Assembly (NCBI RefSeq): GCF_963678635.1
Contig: NC_087062.1
Location: 29,662,833-29,726,832 of the forward strand
Origin: Symsagittifera roscoffensis
Taxonomy: Eukaryota; Xenacoelomorpha; Acoela; Convolutidae
Direction of reading: 5' to 3'
DNA length: 64,000 bases
The translations under genes were made by a program, and so were the position numbers. The notes under the pieces are model-generated. The model saw only the letters and a program-made list of their open reading frames with translations. It ran no database searches and was not told where the DNA came from. This document shows, piece by piece, positions 41,896-53,217 of this stretch; position 1 is the first letter of the stretch, and each line of letters begins with the position of its first letter.

Positions 41896-44700
41896 GGTTC
41901 TTCTCTTTGCTTGTAAATAATTCAGCAATCAAATTTAAGCACTATAAAACAATCTTTTTGTAAAATTAAAGGAATTTCTCAATTTTCATTTATTCATTTT
42001 TTAAACCACGTCAGAACCATAATGTAGCAAACGTTTCTACTTCATGTTCAAACTTGAACATTAAGTTTAAATATGTATTCTTACATCCTCGTGAACTGTC
42101 ATTCTGCAAAAAACTTTATCTTGATCAACGTGAGTCACATCACATCATCTCTTTCTTAACGAATCTTAATCTGGACAATGTTGATTTACCCAGCAACACT
42201 ATCGGCAACTGAGAAAACTGGATATTGGAGAATTGGAATTAATTTTTAGCAGCATCAAAAACTTTTAGAGTGGAGATGAGATCAGTTGCTCACAGTCGCC
42301 AAAATTTTTCGAATTGATATGTAAAAATGGTTCAAAGCGAGTCCTTGAAATAAAAAAAGTATAGAACATACTTTATTTTGATTTTATATTTGTCCACTGG
42401 TGTGACTTGACCCTATTTTTTTTAGAAATATCTTATCAAAACTATATGGCAACTACTTGAATTGCCATATTTTGTACCAAGGCCACATGTTATGTTTTAA
42501 TCAAAACGAGCTCAACCAGCAGATTACCAAAAACTGTTAGTGTATTAGAGAATGCCAAAAAACCAAAAAAAATTGTAAAATCATGAAATGAGATTTTTTC
42601 TGAAAGAAGCACCTCGTAGCTAAATGACTTTCAAAAATAGTCTTTTTCAAATATGTTTTCCAATGACAAGTTTACACAATATGAAAAAATTATCCAAAAA
42701 AAAACGAATTTTTCCCACCATTGGAAAAAATATAGCCAACAGTCAATTGGAAAAATTTCAATGAACACAAACGATTTTCAAAGAAGATTTTCTATGAACG
42801 CAAGACACTTTAAAATTCAAAAATCATATTTTCAATCACTTTGATTTTTTTTTTCAATAAAAACTGGATCAAAGGTTTTTCTACTTCGCTGGGAAAGCGG
42901 CTTGAGGGCGAGAAAAGTATTTCAAGTTTTTTGTACCCTGTTTGCGCTTTCATAATTAGTGAGCGTTTCTTATCTTTGTTCTTTTTTCCAATTATTTCAA
43001 GGCATTTTTCGTCAAAAAGCCAAAAAAATTAACACGAGCTGTAGAAGTGACTTCCTTCAATCAAAGCCATCTGAAAAATAACTTTTTGAAAAGACAATTA
43101 GAACTGTTTTTGTCCCATTTTTTTTTGATATTCGATAACGTACTTTGTCTTCCACTTAACAAAAGATTTTGCAGTTCAAACGCCAAATCAGATTGATTTT
43201 TTCTCATAAGTTTTTTTAGAAGGATACGTACAAGCACTTAATTTGAATAACCAAAAACAGTCTTCATTCACTCAGCCAAAGTTTTTTTTATGTCGAAACT
43301 TGTTTTTCTGATGAGCATCAACAATGCAGCATGTTTTTTGCTCAGGAGAATTTGTATGAACATCATCTTTTTTATGTATGACAACCAAAACGTGCGAGCT
43401 AACAAACGTATAAGAAAAACAACTTATTATTTCTCAACATATTAATAACTAGCTGTGAAATCAATTCTGGCGTGGTGCCTTAATTTGTTGAGAAATAAAA
43501 ATTTTGAGCCTTGAGAGAAAAATTACAAAATTAACTTGTGTTCAATTATGAATTTTTTTTATTTGCATGTGAGAATTAATTATGGATTTTCACTAGGGTT
43601 GACTTTAGGGGGGGGGGGCGGGGTGTGTTGGAGGACAACCCTCCCCTTCCTCATCTATTTGACCCCCTGTCGATCAAAAGGGTCCCCCTTTGTACTATTT
43701 TGGGATACCCATTTTTGGCTGACGGACCTAGAAAATTTAGGATTAAAAGTTAGGACGAACCCAGGATTAAACGGACCTGGATTAGTTTTTTTTGAATTAA
43801 AAACGTAGATTTATGTTCGCAATTTGTTGAGTTTCTGTACTTTTCAAAGTTTTACTGACCTAGAGGCAGTAAGCATCAAAATAGAATTGAATTAAAAAGA
43901 AATCATAATTTTAATTTGTTTCTACAGCGCGCCGATAAAAAATAAGGAAAATTTTTGAAAAGCATTAAACCCTTGATGCCAAACGTCAAACCATTCTAGT
44001 TGGTGATTCAATTATAAACATCAGCAACAAGAACCAGCATAGTTTGAAAGATAAGAATCTTGTCTCTCCGTGCAACTACAAAATGCACACTGAATCAAAG
44101 ATAACAATGCAAACAGCCAAATTTGCATCATCAATAAATCAAATTATAAGCAATTTTCCTGTTTCTGTTTTAATTGAAGATTAGGACATCTCAGTTAATT
44201 TTCCACTAGCCGTTGCTAAAAATTATGCGGTTGGTAATGAAAGCAATTATTAAATAATTTGACCCTCGAGTCTTTTGAAAAAAGTGGATACCTTATAAAG
44301 TTTTCTTCTCGTTTTGCAAAATAATTGGAAAAGTTTAAATGAAAGTAGAGTAACAAAAAGTACTTAGAAAAACTCATCAATGGAATTTGTTGAAATCTGG
44401 ACAAACGTGCACCAGAAAAAGATGTCTTGTATTCACCAAAGCAGAAAAACCATGGATCACCAAAAGCATTAGGAGCGAAATTACAAAGCGTGTAACTATT
44501 CATAAGCAGCTAAAAAAATTCCATCAAGTTAGTGTTTGATTAATATTTACCTTAAGCAAATGAAAAAGTAAAATCACTTGTTTGTAAAGCCAAGCTTAGT
44601 TTTATGGTAAAAAGTTAGCATGACTCAAAAATGGGTAAGAGCTGTTCAATTTCTTCAAAATCTTTTGGTTCAAAAGTAAAACTGATAGACCAAAAGTGGA
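41896..44700 (+). repeat. Old duplication, right copy
   Basis: Counterpart of 38587-41277. It lacks the reversed MITE and is otherwise colinear, including the MITE end at 43594-43740 and the LINE endonuclease part. Frames at 42653-42844 and 42841-43032 are repeat sequence, not genes. Confidence 0.75.
43594..43740 (+). mobile_element. hAT-type MITE, left-end fragment 2
   Basis: Degraded left end (CTAGGGTTGACTTTAGG) with a G/C run and GGCTGACGGACCTA as in the full MITE, then cut. It is the ortholog of 40288-40380. Confidence 0.7.
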
Positions 44701-44928
44701 TGAAACGGTTTTGAACGCTTATAATTTAAATGAATTTACTCCTATTATTGAAGAAAACCTAGCCGCTCGTTTTGGTTTTGATGATCAACCTAGTCCAAAC
44801 CTTCCTGCTTTTATTTAAAATTCTTTTTGGTTAACATCCATGAATCTTTCTGAAGTTTTTGAAGCTATCTCGAAATTGTCTTCAGCAGGTCCAACCAGGG
44901 AGCCTTCTGGTTTTGTTAGAGAATCAAA
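43930..44928 (+). pseudogene. LINE remnant, right copy
   Basis: Same element as 40500-41800. LVGDSIINIS-like endonuclease motif at about 44000. A linker frame NLNEFTPIIEENLAARFGF is at about 44730, then LSEVFEAISKLSSAGP (about 44845), which is the start of a LINE reverse transcriptase. It ends abruptly at 44928, next to a splice donor of the glycosyltransferase on the other strand. Confidence 0.65.
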
Positions 44929-44934
44929 ACTTAC

Positions 44935-45467
44935 CTAGAAGTTTCAGCTCGCAACATTGTGAGTTGTTGTGATTATTGTTACCATAAACAGCAGACTGAA
45001 CTTTGCAAGTTTCTGTGCAATAGCTTTTTACTGTTTTTATATGAATATTGAAAATTTGGAAATAAGTTCCAGTTGGTGTAAAATTTTCAGCAATCCGTTT
45101 AAGAACCTCCAACAAATACAGATTTTTTTTTCGAGCCGCCGAAAACCCAGAAGCTAAGTTACCATTCGGATTTCGAGCAATAAATGAGTGTCCAAGTTCA
45201 TCAATATTTCGAGCCAAGAAACCGTCAGAATCGCTGTAAAGGCCTCCATACTTATAAAGTAAAACAGCTCTACCAATATCGCTCAAATAATTTGTTTTGT
45301 ATTTTGAATGGAAAAGTTTGCCGATAACTCGATAGACCGGAGTTCCTCTGAATAAGTCATAAGCTGGCATGGTTATCAGGTCAAAGTTGTTGTATAATGC
45401 ACCAAGCGATTGTTTCAACTGGGTCTTCATTTTACCAATTTTGACTCGACTGTCAAGAAAAACATAC
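44935..45467 (-). CDS. Glycosyltransferase (A4GALT/Gb3-synthase type), catalytic exon
   Basis: Minus-strand exon of 533 bases, from an acceptor (ATTTTCCAG) to a consensus donor (CTAG|GTAAGT). It joins the upstream exon in phase 2 (AG|G). The peptide carries the family signature YLSDIGRAVLLYKYGGLYSD with the metal-binding DSD (DXD motif), then IDELGHSFIAR and a C-terminal part with a CTETC cysteine cluster. Known relatives are Golgi type II enzymes that add alpha-linked galactose or related sugars to glycolipids. The extreme C-terminus (one more exon of perhaps 60-80 residues) was not found downstream, where LINE sequence begins. The gene may be intact with a distant last exon, or truncated. 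Confidence 0.85.
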
Positions 45468-45999
45468 CTGGAAAATTACAATTAGTTACATTGCATATCA
45501 CAAACCAAATAGCCAATCGAAAACCAAAAAACAAATATGCATATCATTTTCGAAAAATTCATAACATCTTATTCCATCAAGATCTGTTTTCCAAAAAATG
45601 ATAATTTCATTTTAAACCATTTGAAAATTTATTTTTCTGAAATAATCAAATTTCAAGGATGCAAATTATTCAACTTTTTTCCAATGAGCGCTTTTCTATC
45701 GGAGAGCGGAGCGTAATTTGGCGATTTGATTGGAAAAATTAAATCACTAAAAAAACTTGGAAAAACTTTACTCCAATTCAACGGAAAACCGATGTTACAA
45801 AAAATAACCTTAGGTGCCTTTACAAAATGAATCAAATATTTTCAGAGAAAACGCTCAGATACGAGCATACGCCGAAAATATGAAATGGACCGTGTGACGT
45901 TCTTTTAAGCAAATTGATAAAAATTGCCAATTAAGCAAATTGATACTACTAATCCAGCATAGAACTTTCAAATTGGTAGGTAATTTGGTTGAGGAGGCG

Positions 46000-46135
46000 G
46001 GATCTTGTTAACAATCCCCCCCCCCATTTTTGCAATAAATTCGTGTATGCTTAACTGTTCAATTTTTTCTTTATAGGGGAAGAGATATTCGTTACAAGGT
46101 ACCATAGGGGGGGGGGTCGGTAGTTAACAAGATCC
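46000..46135 (+). mobile_element. 136 bp palindromic MITE (GGATCTTGTTAAC ends)
   Basis: Perfect 13 bp inverted ends, GGATCTTGTTAAC and GTTAACAAGATCC, with inner C-run and G-run that also pair. GAGGCG follows both ends approximately, so a target duplication is possible but imperfect. Relatives are at 53561-53632 (and its array copy) and, more distantly, 47502-47709. Confidence 0.7.
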
Positions 46136-46212
46136 GAGAGGCGAAACGGAAAACAGACGAGATGTATTTTTCTAAAAACTATCACCGTAAAACTGTAACT
46201 TATAAACTTTAC

Positions 46213-46355
46213 CTGATACAGTTTTGTGGCATTTTGGAAGCGTATGATTCCAGTGTACAGATGATTTCTGGTTTTAGATAAGTCTGGAATGTAGATTCTA
46301 TGAGCCAAACGTTCTTATCATCTTCCCATCTTGACGTGCAAATTAGTTTTTCGTT
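46213..46355 (-). CDS. Glycosyltransferase, upstream exon with IES motif
   Basis: 143 bases between an acceptor (CTGCTTACAG) and a donor (ATCAG|GTAAAG). It encodes NVWLIES followed by ICTLESYASKMPQNC, matching the conserved start of the DXD-sugar-binding glycosyltransferase domain (hydrophobic IETS box, then C-x-ES-A). It is phase-compatible with the 44935-45467 exon. The 745-base intron 45468-46212 contains a short MITE at 46000-46135. Confidence 0.8.
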
Positions 46356-46550
46356 CTGTAAGCAGGGTTGTCAACAATTTGAGTTTGAGCATTTTAAGTG
46401 AATTTTTAAAAGACAAGATTTCCTTGCAAATGTCGGGAAAATCAATTGAAAGTTTTTACCCTCTAAAATGCCTGCGTACCTGACATTCCTTGACTTTTTT
46501 TACTATTGCATCGGCCGAGCTACTAGGCTCCCTTAGTCGATCCAGGAAGG

Positions 46551-46740
46551 TTATCTTGCAAGATCTCGCAAGATTCATGCAAATGAGGGTTATCTTGCAA
46601 GAACTTGCAAGATTGATGTTATTTTAAGAGATCTAGCAAGAGTGAGGTTACCTTGCAAGATCTTGCAAGAGAGAGGGGATCTTGCAAGAGTTTTGCGAGA
46701 TTCTTGCAAGATCTTGCAAGACAACCAAATATGAAAATTT
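46551..46740 (+). repeat. Cluster of ATCTTGCAAGAT-type palindromes
   Basis: At least eight occurrences or near-occurrences of CTTGCAAGA/TCTTGCAAG within 190 bases, each the centre of a 10-12 bp palindrome. Two more lie at about 47160-47185. No fixed period, so this is not a simple minisatellite. Confidence 0.8.
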
Positions 46741-47501
46741 CACAAAACCTTATTCTGAGCGCCAGATAAAACTATGGAGATCCAATTTGACTACGGTCAC
46801 AAAGAATTCTGAGTCTAAGCTCGGAAAAAAAATTAAGTTAAAAAATTTTTAAAAAGTTCATATGTATTTTTTTTTCTTTTTTGTTATGTTAATATTTTCA
46901 GATTGCCGTTATAACTTAAACTTATTTTTTTGACTTTATTGGATTTTTTCATCTATTTTTGCAACTCTAGCGGTTAAATTTCAATTTTTTGTTTTTTTTT
47001 GTCAAAATATTGATGAATAGAGTCAATTAGCTTGAGATGTTTTGTATGAATCCGATAAATAATGATGTTCATCTTATTATGAGATTATATGTTTTTTTCC
47101 CACAAAAATCATGTCTTTAAAAATTTTGCTAGAATTAAGGTTATCTTTAAAGGAGGTTGTCTTGCAAAATCTTGCAAGATATTTTAAATAGATAACTTCC
47201 CTTGATTAATAAGGGTCCTTAGCAAAAGCATCTAAGTTTCGATTTATGATTTATTTATCCGCTGATCAAGTGTCAAAAATCCGTTCATTCTTGATACAAA
47301 AAATCGTATCCAAGAAAGTCGTCCTCCAATATATAATAAAAAAGTCATGCTAATTCGAGATACGATAGAAAAAATTTTAAACAGTTTTAAACAGTTAATT
47401 TTAAACAGGTATCCCTAACAAATTTTAAACTGTTATTAATTAGTTATTCAGTTATAATTTGCTGTCTTATATAGTATGACCATATATATTTTGGAACACT
47501 A
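46741..47501 (-). other. Intron or intergenic, nothing supported
   Basis: AT-rich, between the palindrome cluster and the next MITE. It lies inside the predicted glycosyltransferase gene span. No exon with matching phase could be picked out. Confidence 0.5.
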
Positions 47502-47709
47502 TTGGATCTACTTAACAATCGCCCTTCCTTTGGCATCTACTTAAGAATTGCCACCCCTAATAATAAAAACAGTAAATAGCACTAGAGCTTTCTATTTAAA
47601 ATTCGAATTTTGCTGCGATCTGATTGGTCGAAAATGCGTTATTTTAATCTACTTAATAATTGCCCCCCTTTCTTAAAAAAGGGGGGTGGCAATTGTTAAG
47701 TAGATCCAA
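47502..47709 (+). mobile_element. 208 bp MITE (TTGGATCTACTTAACAAT ends)
   Basis: Inverted ends TTGGATCTACTTAACAAT and its complement near 47690-47709, with a second inner inverted pair, and ACTA directly outside both ends (4 bp duplication). The inner part CTGATTGGTCGAAAA recurs in a diverged copy at 50815-51012. It lies in an intron of the glycosyltransferase. Confidence 0.7.
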
Positions 47710-48322
47710 ACTATTTTTCCAGAAGATTAAAAGTGACGTTTCGAGATACAGAAATCTAAAAGCCCCATAGCTTTTCAAAATAGTTGGAACAGTTTGATAA
47801 AAAATATATACACCTCGATATAATTTTTTGCAAATCTCAGGAAATCGAATTTTTCCAATCAACATTTGCGAAGTGAATTTTATCATTTTCACGGAAAGGC
47901 GTCTCCTGGGCTGATGTCGCAGAGCAATTGAGTACTGCTTTAGCAATTTTGCACCCATTTTATGCACCACGTAGAACTTTAAAATAGGCCAAATATAGTT
48001 AACTAGGAGCAATCTATGTTTCGTGGATTCAACCGTGTTTTATTTTTGAAGTACTGCATCATTGATCAGTTAGGTTTTGAGCATTTAAAATAACCTTAAA
48101 GGTTTCGCTTTGCACTTTTGTTCATACTCTGAGATGAATTATCCGCTTCAACTGAGTTCTGCGATGTTGCCAACAAACATATGAAACTATATGGCAATGG
48201 CGTAAAGGTAAGCTGGATTCGCTTGGAGCGAAATCTAGAGGAGTCGAGCCTGGATAAGAACGCATTTTTGTACATTTTAAAAAGTTGTTGATTCAGCGCT
48301 GTTACAATACTGATTTTCTTAC

Positions 48323-48381
48323 CTTCGGCTCTTTTCTTTGAAAAGGCGGCATCAACCCAAGGTTTTGGCAATATTGGATTA
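48323..48381 (-). CDS. Glycosyltransferase, possible stem exon
   Basis: 59 bases between an acceptor (TTCGCTAG) and a donor (GAAG|GTAAGA). It continues exon 1 in phase and encodes NPILPKPWVDAAFSKKRAE. Its exit phase (1) does not match the entry of the exon at 46355, so at least one further exon would be needed in the 46356-48322 intron region. Tentative. Confidence 0.3.
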
Positions 48382-48469
48382 CTAGCGAATTATTGAATAG
48401 ATAGCAAATTGCCCTGCGAGATCACACCCAGTTAATTTTCATATTCCTCGCTATAGCTAAAGACTATAC

Positions 48470-48699
48470 TGATTTTTGAATCTTCTTAAATCTTCTTCGA
48501 AGTTTAATAATATTTTATTATGTCTAGGTGTCAAGTTATAGATTTTGTTCAAGTGCAGCATGAGTGTTTCAACCTTCTGTTCAGTAGCCATAATAGCATG
48601 TTGCGTAGAGTGTATGAAAGTATCCTTGTAGTAATAAATAAAAAAAGTGACCAAACCGAGTAAAAGTAGACGCAAATATCTATCGAGAAAAAAACGCAT
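48470..48699 (-). CDS. Glycosyltransferase, possible first exon with signal anchor
   Basis: ATG at 48699 (AAAGATGC context). A short basic tail, MRFFLDRYLR, is followed by a single membrane segment (LLLLGLVTFFIYYY) and a hydrophilic stem: the standard start of a Golgi type II glycosyltransferase. The donor ATCA|GTATAG at 48469 is phase-compatible with 48381. It lies 2.1 kb upstream of the catalytic exons on the same strand. The linkage is inferred. Confidence 0.45.
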
Positions 48700-49042
48700 C
48701 TTTGGGTGAAAAAAAAGTAATTATTCAGTCGATAATAAAAAATTTTGCTATTGAAAAATCCAAATCGAAAATCAAAATAATTGAAATATCGAATAATTGA
48801 AAAATAAACTAGTTTGACAAATATTTCACTTCTATCTTAATATGCATTCAGTATTTGCTTAGTGATTCTTTTACCTTTGAGCTTTGGACACGTCTTCTCT
48901 AACTTTACCTTATATGCAAAATGCGGACTTTATTTGATATTTGATCGCCTCAACGCAAACAAAGCTAATTCTAGTTCATAACTTGCATTACAATTTTAAC
49001 AACTCTATTTGCTTTGAATAAACATATTAGTTTCTTGTATCA
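48700..49042 (-). other. Upstream of the glycosyltransferase, nothing supported
   Basis: AT-rich 343 bases before the predicted first exon. A promoter would be expected here, but I see no convincing core elements. Confidence 0.4.
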
Positions 49043-49990
49043 ACCCGGGTTGACCTCCATAAGACCAAAAATGCTAATCATATAATTCCATAAACTAAGT
49101 TTACTCATACAAATTTCATACTACTCATACAAATACTAGTCATACAAATTTCATACATTTTGTTAAAATGGTGTCGTCGAATTTTCGAAAAACTTTTCTC
49201 TTATTTTGGCATAAAATTCGGTGTATCGTACTAAATAAAAAAGAAAAACTTTTTGTCAAAAGAAATGCTAATCATACAATTTCCAAATATGGAAAACGTA
49301 TGACTAGCGTTTTTTTGATGGCGCGAAAGTATTTTTTAATTTGCCCCCAAAAATTTTTGTGTTTTTTTTTCAACCGCAAATTGATTTTCCTACTCAAACA
49401 AACATTATTTGAAAAAAAAAATTGCATGCAAAATTTAGTTTTTTGTGTGTATAACGTAGTCCTGGATATACTAATATTGGTTTTTTTTTCTTTTTTCTCC
49501 ATAACTTTTTTCAAAAACGCTTAAAACTCCTCTTTTTTGTATGATATGTTTTTGTATGCCTTGAGCAATGTCTGGTAATTTGAAAATTCAAATTTTAGAA
49601 ATAATCATTGAAATATTTTTCCAAAATTCAAATTCGTAACTTTCGTTATATTATTTGTGTGAGACAGAATTACAACAGTTCAGGCTGTTTCCTATGCATT
49701 TTGAATGCGAGACGGCCAAACCTTTGTTTACTACGCTGAGTAACCAAGGTTTATGTCATTTGTGTTCGGTTACGAACACAAACAAAAAATTTTGAGAAAT
49801 TAAAAAGTAGAAAAATCAATATTTTTGGTTTATGGAAAAATGCTATTCATACAATTTCCATTTATGAAAAATTAATGATCATAGACCTTTCATGCAACTT
49901 TATGTACTTATGGAATTGCATGAAAAGTGTATGACTGGCATTTTTCCATGAATGAAAATTTTATGACTAGCATTTTTGGTCAACCCGGGT
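49043..49990 (+). mobile_element. 948 bp inverted-repeat element, ACCCGGGTTGACC ends
   Basis: Perfect 13 bp termini (49043-49055 and 49978-49990). Subterminal copies of a motif like AAAATGCTARTCATA in both orientations occur at both ends and inside (about 49066, 49263, 49300, 49830, 49935, 49965). No target duplication is clear and no transposase is present. The 118-codon frame at 49168-49524 overlaps repeat DNA shared with 51600-51855 and is not treated as a gene. Confidence 0.75.
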
Positions 49991-50132
49991 AAGTGATTAA
50001 GTAGTAGATATTGAAGGTGAGCATGTATTGAGATAGGCTATATACATCCAGTCAGCAGGCTTTCTATTAAGATAGGGAATAGAGTTTGCCATGTCTTAAG
50101 ACAGATACTATAGGTTTAGCCATGTATTAAGA

Positions 50133-50539
50133 CAGGGGCGGACTTAGGGGAAGGACGGTGTGGGGGGAGGGGGGTGGACGCTTTTCCTCGGGGATTCGAC
50201 TCCCTGCCGACCCAAAGGGTCCCCCTTTGTAATATTTTGAGATACCCATGTTTGGTGATGGACCCTTCGGCGCCAATATATACTAACTTTGAGGGGAGTG
50301 CGCGGGTCGAAAAACGCAATTTTTTGGTCGAAATTTTCCCAAAAAATGCCTAAAAACGCCTTTTTGGCCTGTTTTTTCAAAATTTTGGCTGCGGCGCAGA
50401 AAATTTCCGTCAAATTAGAGTTTTTCTAGTGTTTTGGGAGAGCTCACAAAATCAATTATGTCGGCCTAAAAAAAGGTCGCCAAAATATTCAAAAGTTTTT
50501 GAAAATCCCCCCCTCGAGAAAATCCAAGATCCGCCCCTG
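50133..50539 (+). mobile_element. hAT-type MITE, complete copy
   Basis: 407 bp with ends CAGGGGCGGACTTAGG and (reverse complement of the right end) CAGGGGCGGATCTTGG. Perfect 8 bp duplication TATTAAGA at 50125-50132 and 50540-50547. The flank contains several TATTAAGA-like phrases, so the duplication alone is slightly less decisive, but it adjoins both ends exactly. It has the same family interior as 14151-14589. Confidence 0.92.
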
Positions 50540-50814
50540 TATTAAGATGATTCAGCGATGATTAAGCTTCTCTAGAGCAATGCATAAGATCTTATGTATT
50601 AGAGTGGTGTTTGTTTTCTTCATAATTTTCGGAATGGTAAGTTTTAGAAAAATTTTTTCCTTCCTAATGAAATTTTGGAAAAGAATTCAAGTAGTTTGAG
50701 AAAAACTTTAAATTACAAAAAAGTCAAAAACTTCCAGTATTCTTTTATAGAAATTTGAGAAGTTGAAAGCTGCAAAAAATGTAATAGCGGCTAAAAATGT
50801 AACACGGATTTCGA

Positions 50815-51012
50815 GTCTGCTGAGAAATCCTCCCCCTATAGTATTTACTAAAGAATCTACATCCCTCTACAGAAAAACAGTGAATGAAACAAGCAATAGA
50901 GTTTTGCATTGAGAATACGAGATTTGATGTATTCTGATTGGTCGAAAAATCGACTCATTTAATCTACTTAACAAACACCTCCTTTCTTGAAACGGGAGAT
51001 TTGCAAGTAGAC
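50815..51012 (+). mobile_element. Diverged relative of the 47502-47709 MITE
   Basis: Shares ATTCTGATTGGTCGAAAA and AATCTACTTAACAA with 47502-47709 and ends in AAGTAGACC. Ends are eroded. Confidence 0.5.
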
Positions 51013-51599
51013 CTTAAAGCACTTGTGCGAAATATTTGGCTCAAGTGAAATAAAATTGTTTCATAAGGAAATGAAGAAATTTTATTGATCCCAATAACAA
51101 TTTGTACGACACAAATATTAAGACGAACTACTTAAGTTGAGTTTATTGAGGAACAAAAAACTGTTTAATGTTTATATTTCATAAAAGTTTTCTTTCTCAA
51201 AAATTTTTCAGATATTTTGCAGAGCAATAAAAAAATCAGGACTTGGCCCTGATGCATGAGTAGTTTTGATTTCACGAATGAGTTCTGGAGATAATCTCAC
51301 CAATTTTGTCGGCTAAAAATTAAAAAGATTTTGACTATGGTTAAGTAACATACAAAGATCCGTTCTACAAAAACGAAAATGAAACGATGAAAAACTTGTG
51401 CCGACCGACAAAAACAAGCACTGCTTCTTACGAGTGGAGACGCAAAGCACTAGCTTAGACTTGACTGGTTTCGTAACCTGATACTTGGGGTTTAAGAAAT
51501 TAGACGACAAGCAAATTAGATAACCAGTAAATAACGAAATTAAGACAAAAACTTGCGTGCAAATTGTGTGAAGTTTTCTTACAATTGAAGTTTTCTTTT
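51013..51599 (+). other. Intergenic, nothing supported
   Basis: AT-rich. A 65-codon minus frame at 51313-51510 has no recognised features. Confidence 0.5.
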
Positions 51600-51855
51600 A
51601 TTTTGCCCCCAAAAATTTTTGTGTAGTTTTTTTTTCAACCGCAAATTGATTTTTGTACTCAAACAAACATTATTTGAAAAAACAAATTTGCATGCAAAAT
51701 TTAGTTTTTTGTGTGTATAACGTAGTCCTGGATATACTAATATTGGATTTTTTTTCCTTTTTTCTTCATAACTTTTTTCAAAAACGCTTAAAACTCCTCT
51801 TTTTTTTGTATGATATGTTTTTGTATGCCTTGAGCAATGTCTGGTAATTTGAAAC
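51600..51855 (+). repeat. Copy of 49335-49575
   Basis: About 250 bases nearly identical to the inside of the 948 bp element, including the stretch GTATAACGTAGTCCTGGATA. It abuts the start of the tandem array. Confidence 0.85.
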
Positions 51856-52263
51856 GAAAAACTAGAACTGAGGTATATTCGACAGTTACAGTAAAATAGG
51901 CAAATTGGAAAACAATTTTTGCAGAAAATTGACTAGAAAAAGCGTTTTCATTAAAAACACGTTCGAAACAACTTTTTAATTTTTTTTTGCAGTTTTTTGA
52001 ATTTTGAAAAATTTTGATTCAAAAAAAGGCGCTAAAAAATAGAAAAAATTAATTTCCCCCGAGTAAAACTAAGTTTTTACGGCTTAATTTAAGCTATTGT
52101 AAGATTTTAAGCCATTAATTTGAAGCTATCAAAACAAAAACCAAAATTGCCATGAATTTTTTTATAAATTTTGTTTTCAAAAAACAACATCAATTATATC
52201 TTCCAGAACAAGGACTTAACACATTTTTTCAGCGTTTTTCTGTAGTCATAACAAAGTTGTTTT

Positions 52264-53217
52264 TCAGAGGGCGCTTATGGTGAATGTTTCGTTGATCTCT
52301 TTTTTCACGCTTGTTGCTACTTCGGTTACAGGTTTCAGTGTCAGGCGGAACAAGAGTTCCCGAAACTTCGCGTTCTGTCTCTTTTCTTTTTCCAAAATTT
52401 GTTCAGTATTAGCTTTTTGAGAAATAGCAGCTGCAGTTTTTTTTCTTCATTTTCGATTTATGTCCGTGTATGTGTTTTCTCCTTTTTCGCAAAACTTCAC
52501 GGATAGTTTTGATTGTTTTCTGATTCCAACCGATGGTTCCAAGCGTGCGTCAATTTGTGGAACCACAAATCCCGCAGCTCCTCAAGAGTGAAAACTCGGT
52601 CTTTTTTTCCATTATTCCCGATTCCCACAGTCGAAGAGTCTATTTGATTTTGAAAATAGTTGTTGATGTCTTTTTTAGTCTTGCATGCAATTAGATCTGG
52701 ATTCAGTTCAATGTTTTTTGAATCTGCCAATAAGGCGTTGATGGCGGTGCAGTCTTCGAGAACGGCTCTGGCTTTGTTTCCTTAGTCTTGTCGTGCCAAT
52801 TGATTGACATCTGTGACTCGGAAGTTTCAGTTGCCTCCATTCTTGACATAGAAGTAACAAGTTCTTCGCCAGTATGATTTACCAAAAATGGATGATCCAG
52901 TTGGCGATTGAGATCGATTAGTTCCCCCAATGGCTCCGCCCTATTGACCAACCAGGGTATCGTCATTGCTTATTCTCTCTATAACGGGCTCACTTTGAGC
53001 CAATTTCGATTCAATGCGATACCTTTCATGATGTAATTCCGAGTGCTCTGAGAAGTTTATCAGTTGAATTCCGTGTTGGTTTGGTAACAATAAGTTTTTT
53101 GTGGAGCGCTGAAAACTGACAATTGGTTAGCCTGAAATGCTCGGGAATCAATCGGTAGGAACAGAGTTTGTAAGTTTTAGTCGTTTGCGTCTTCGTTGTA
53201 GCGCATTTGATTTTCAA
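52264..53217 (-). pseudogene. Unknown gene remnant, array copy 1
   Basis: On the minus strand the unit reads like protein in several frames separated by shifts: about 60 codons from 53217, LVNRAEPLGELIDLNRQLDH (about 52950), then, after a shift near 52770, a 90-codon frame with NALLADSKNIEL and FTLEELRDLWFHKLTHAW, then a Lys/Glu-rich frame with ILEKEKRQNAKFRELLFRL ending at 52264. The frames are continuous only through shifts, so this is a dead gene or badly split exons. Not recognised; the last part may form a coiled coil. Confidence 0.5.

Noticed and set aside
46000-46135. Exact target-site duplication for the 136 bp MITE
   Set aside because: GAGGCG flanks are similar but offset, so I do not claim a duplication length.
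47653-48012. 119-codon minus frame as another glycosyltransferase exon
   Set aside because: Overlaps a MITE end and lacks family motifs or phase-matching splice sites.
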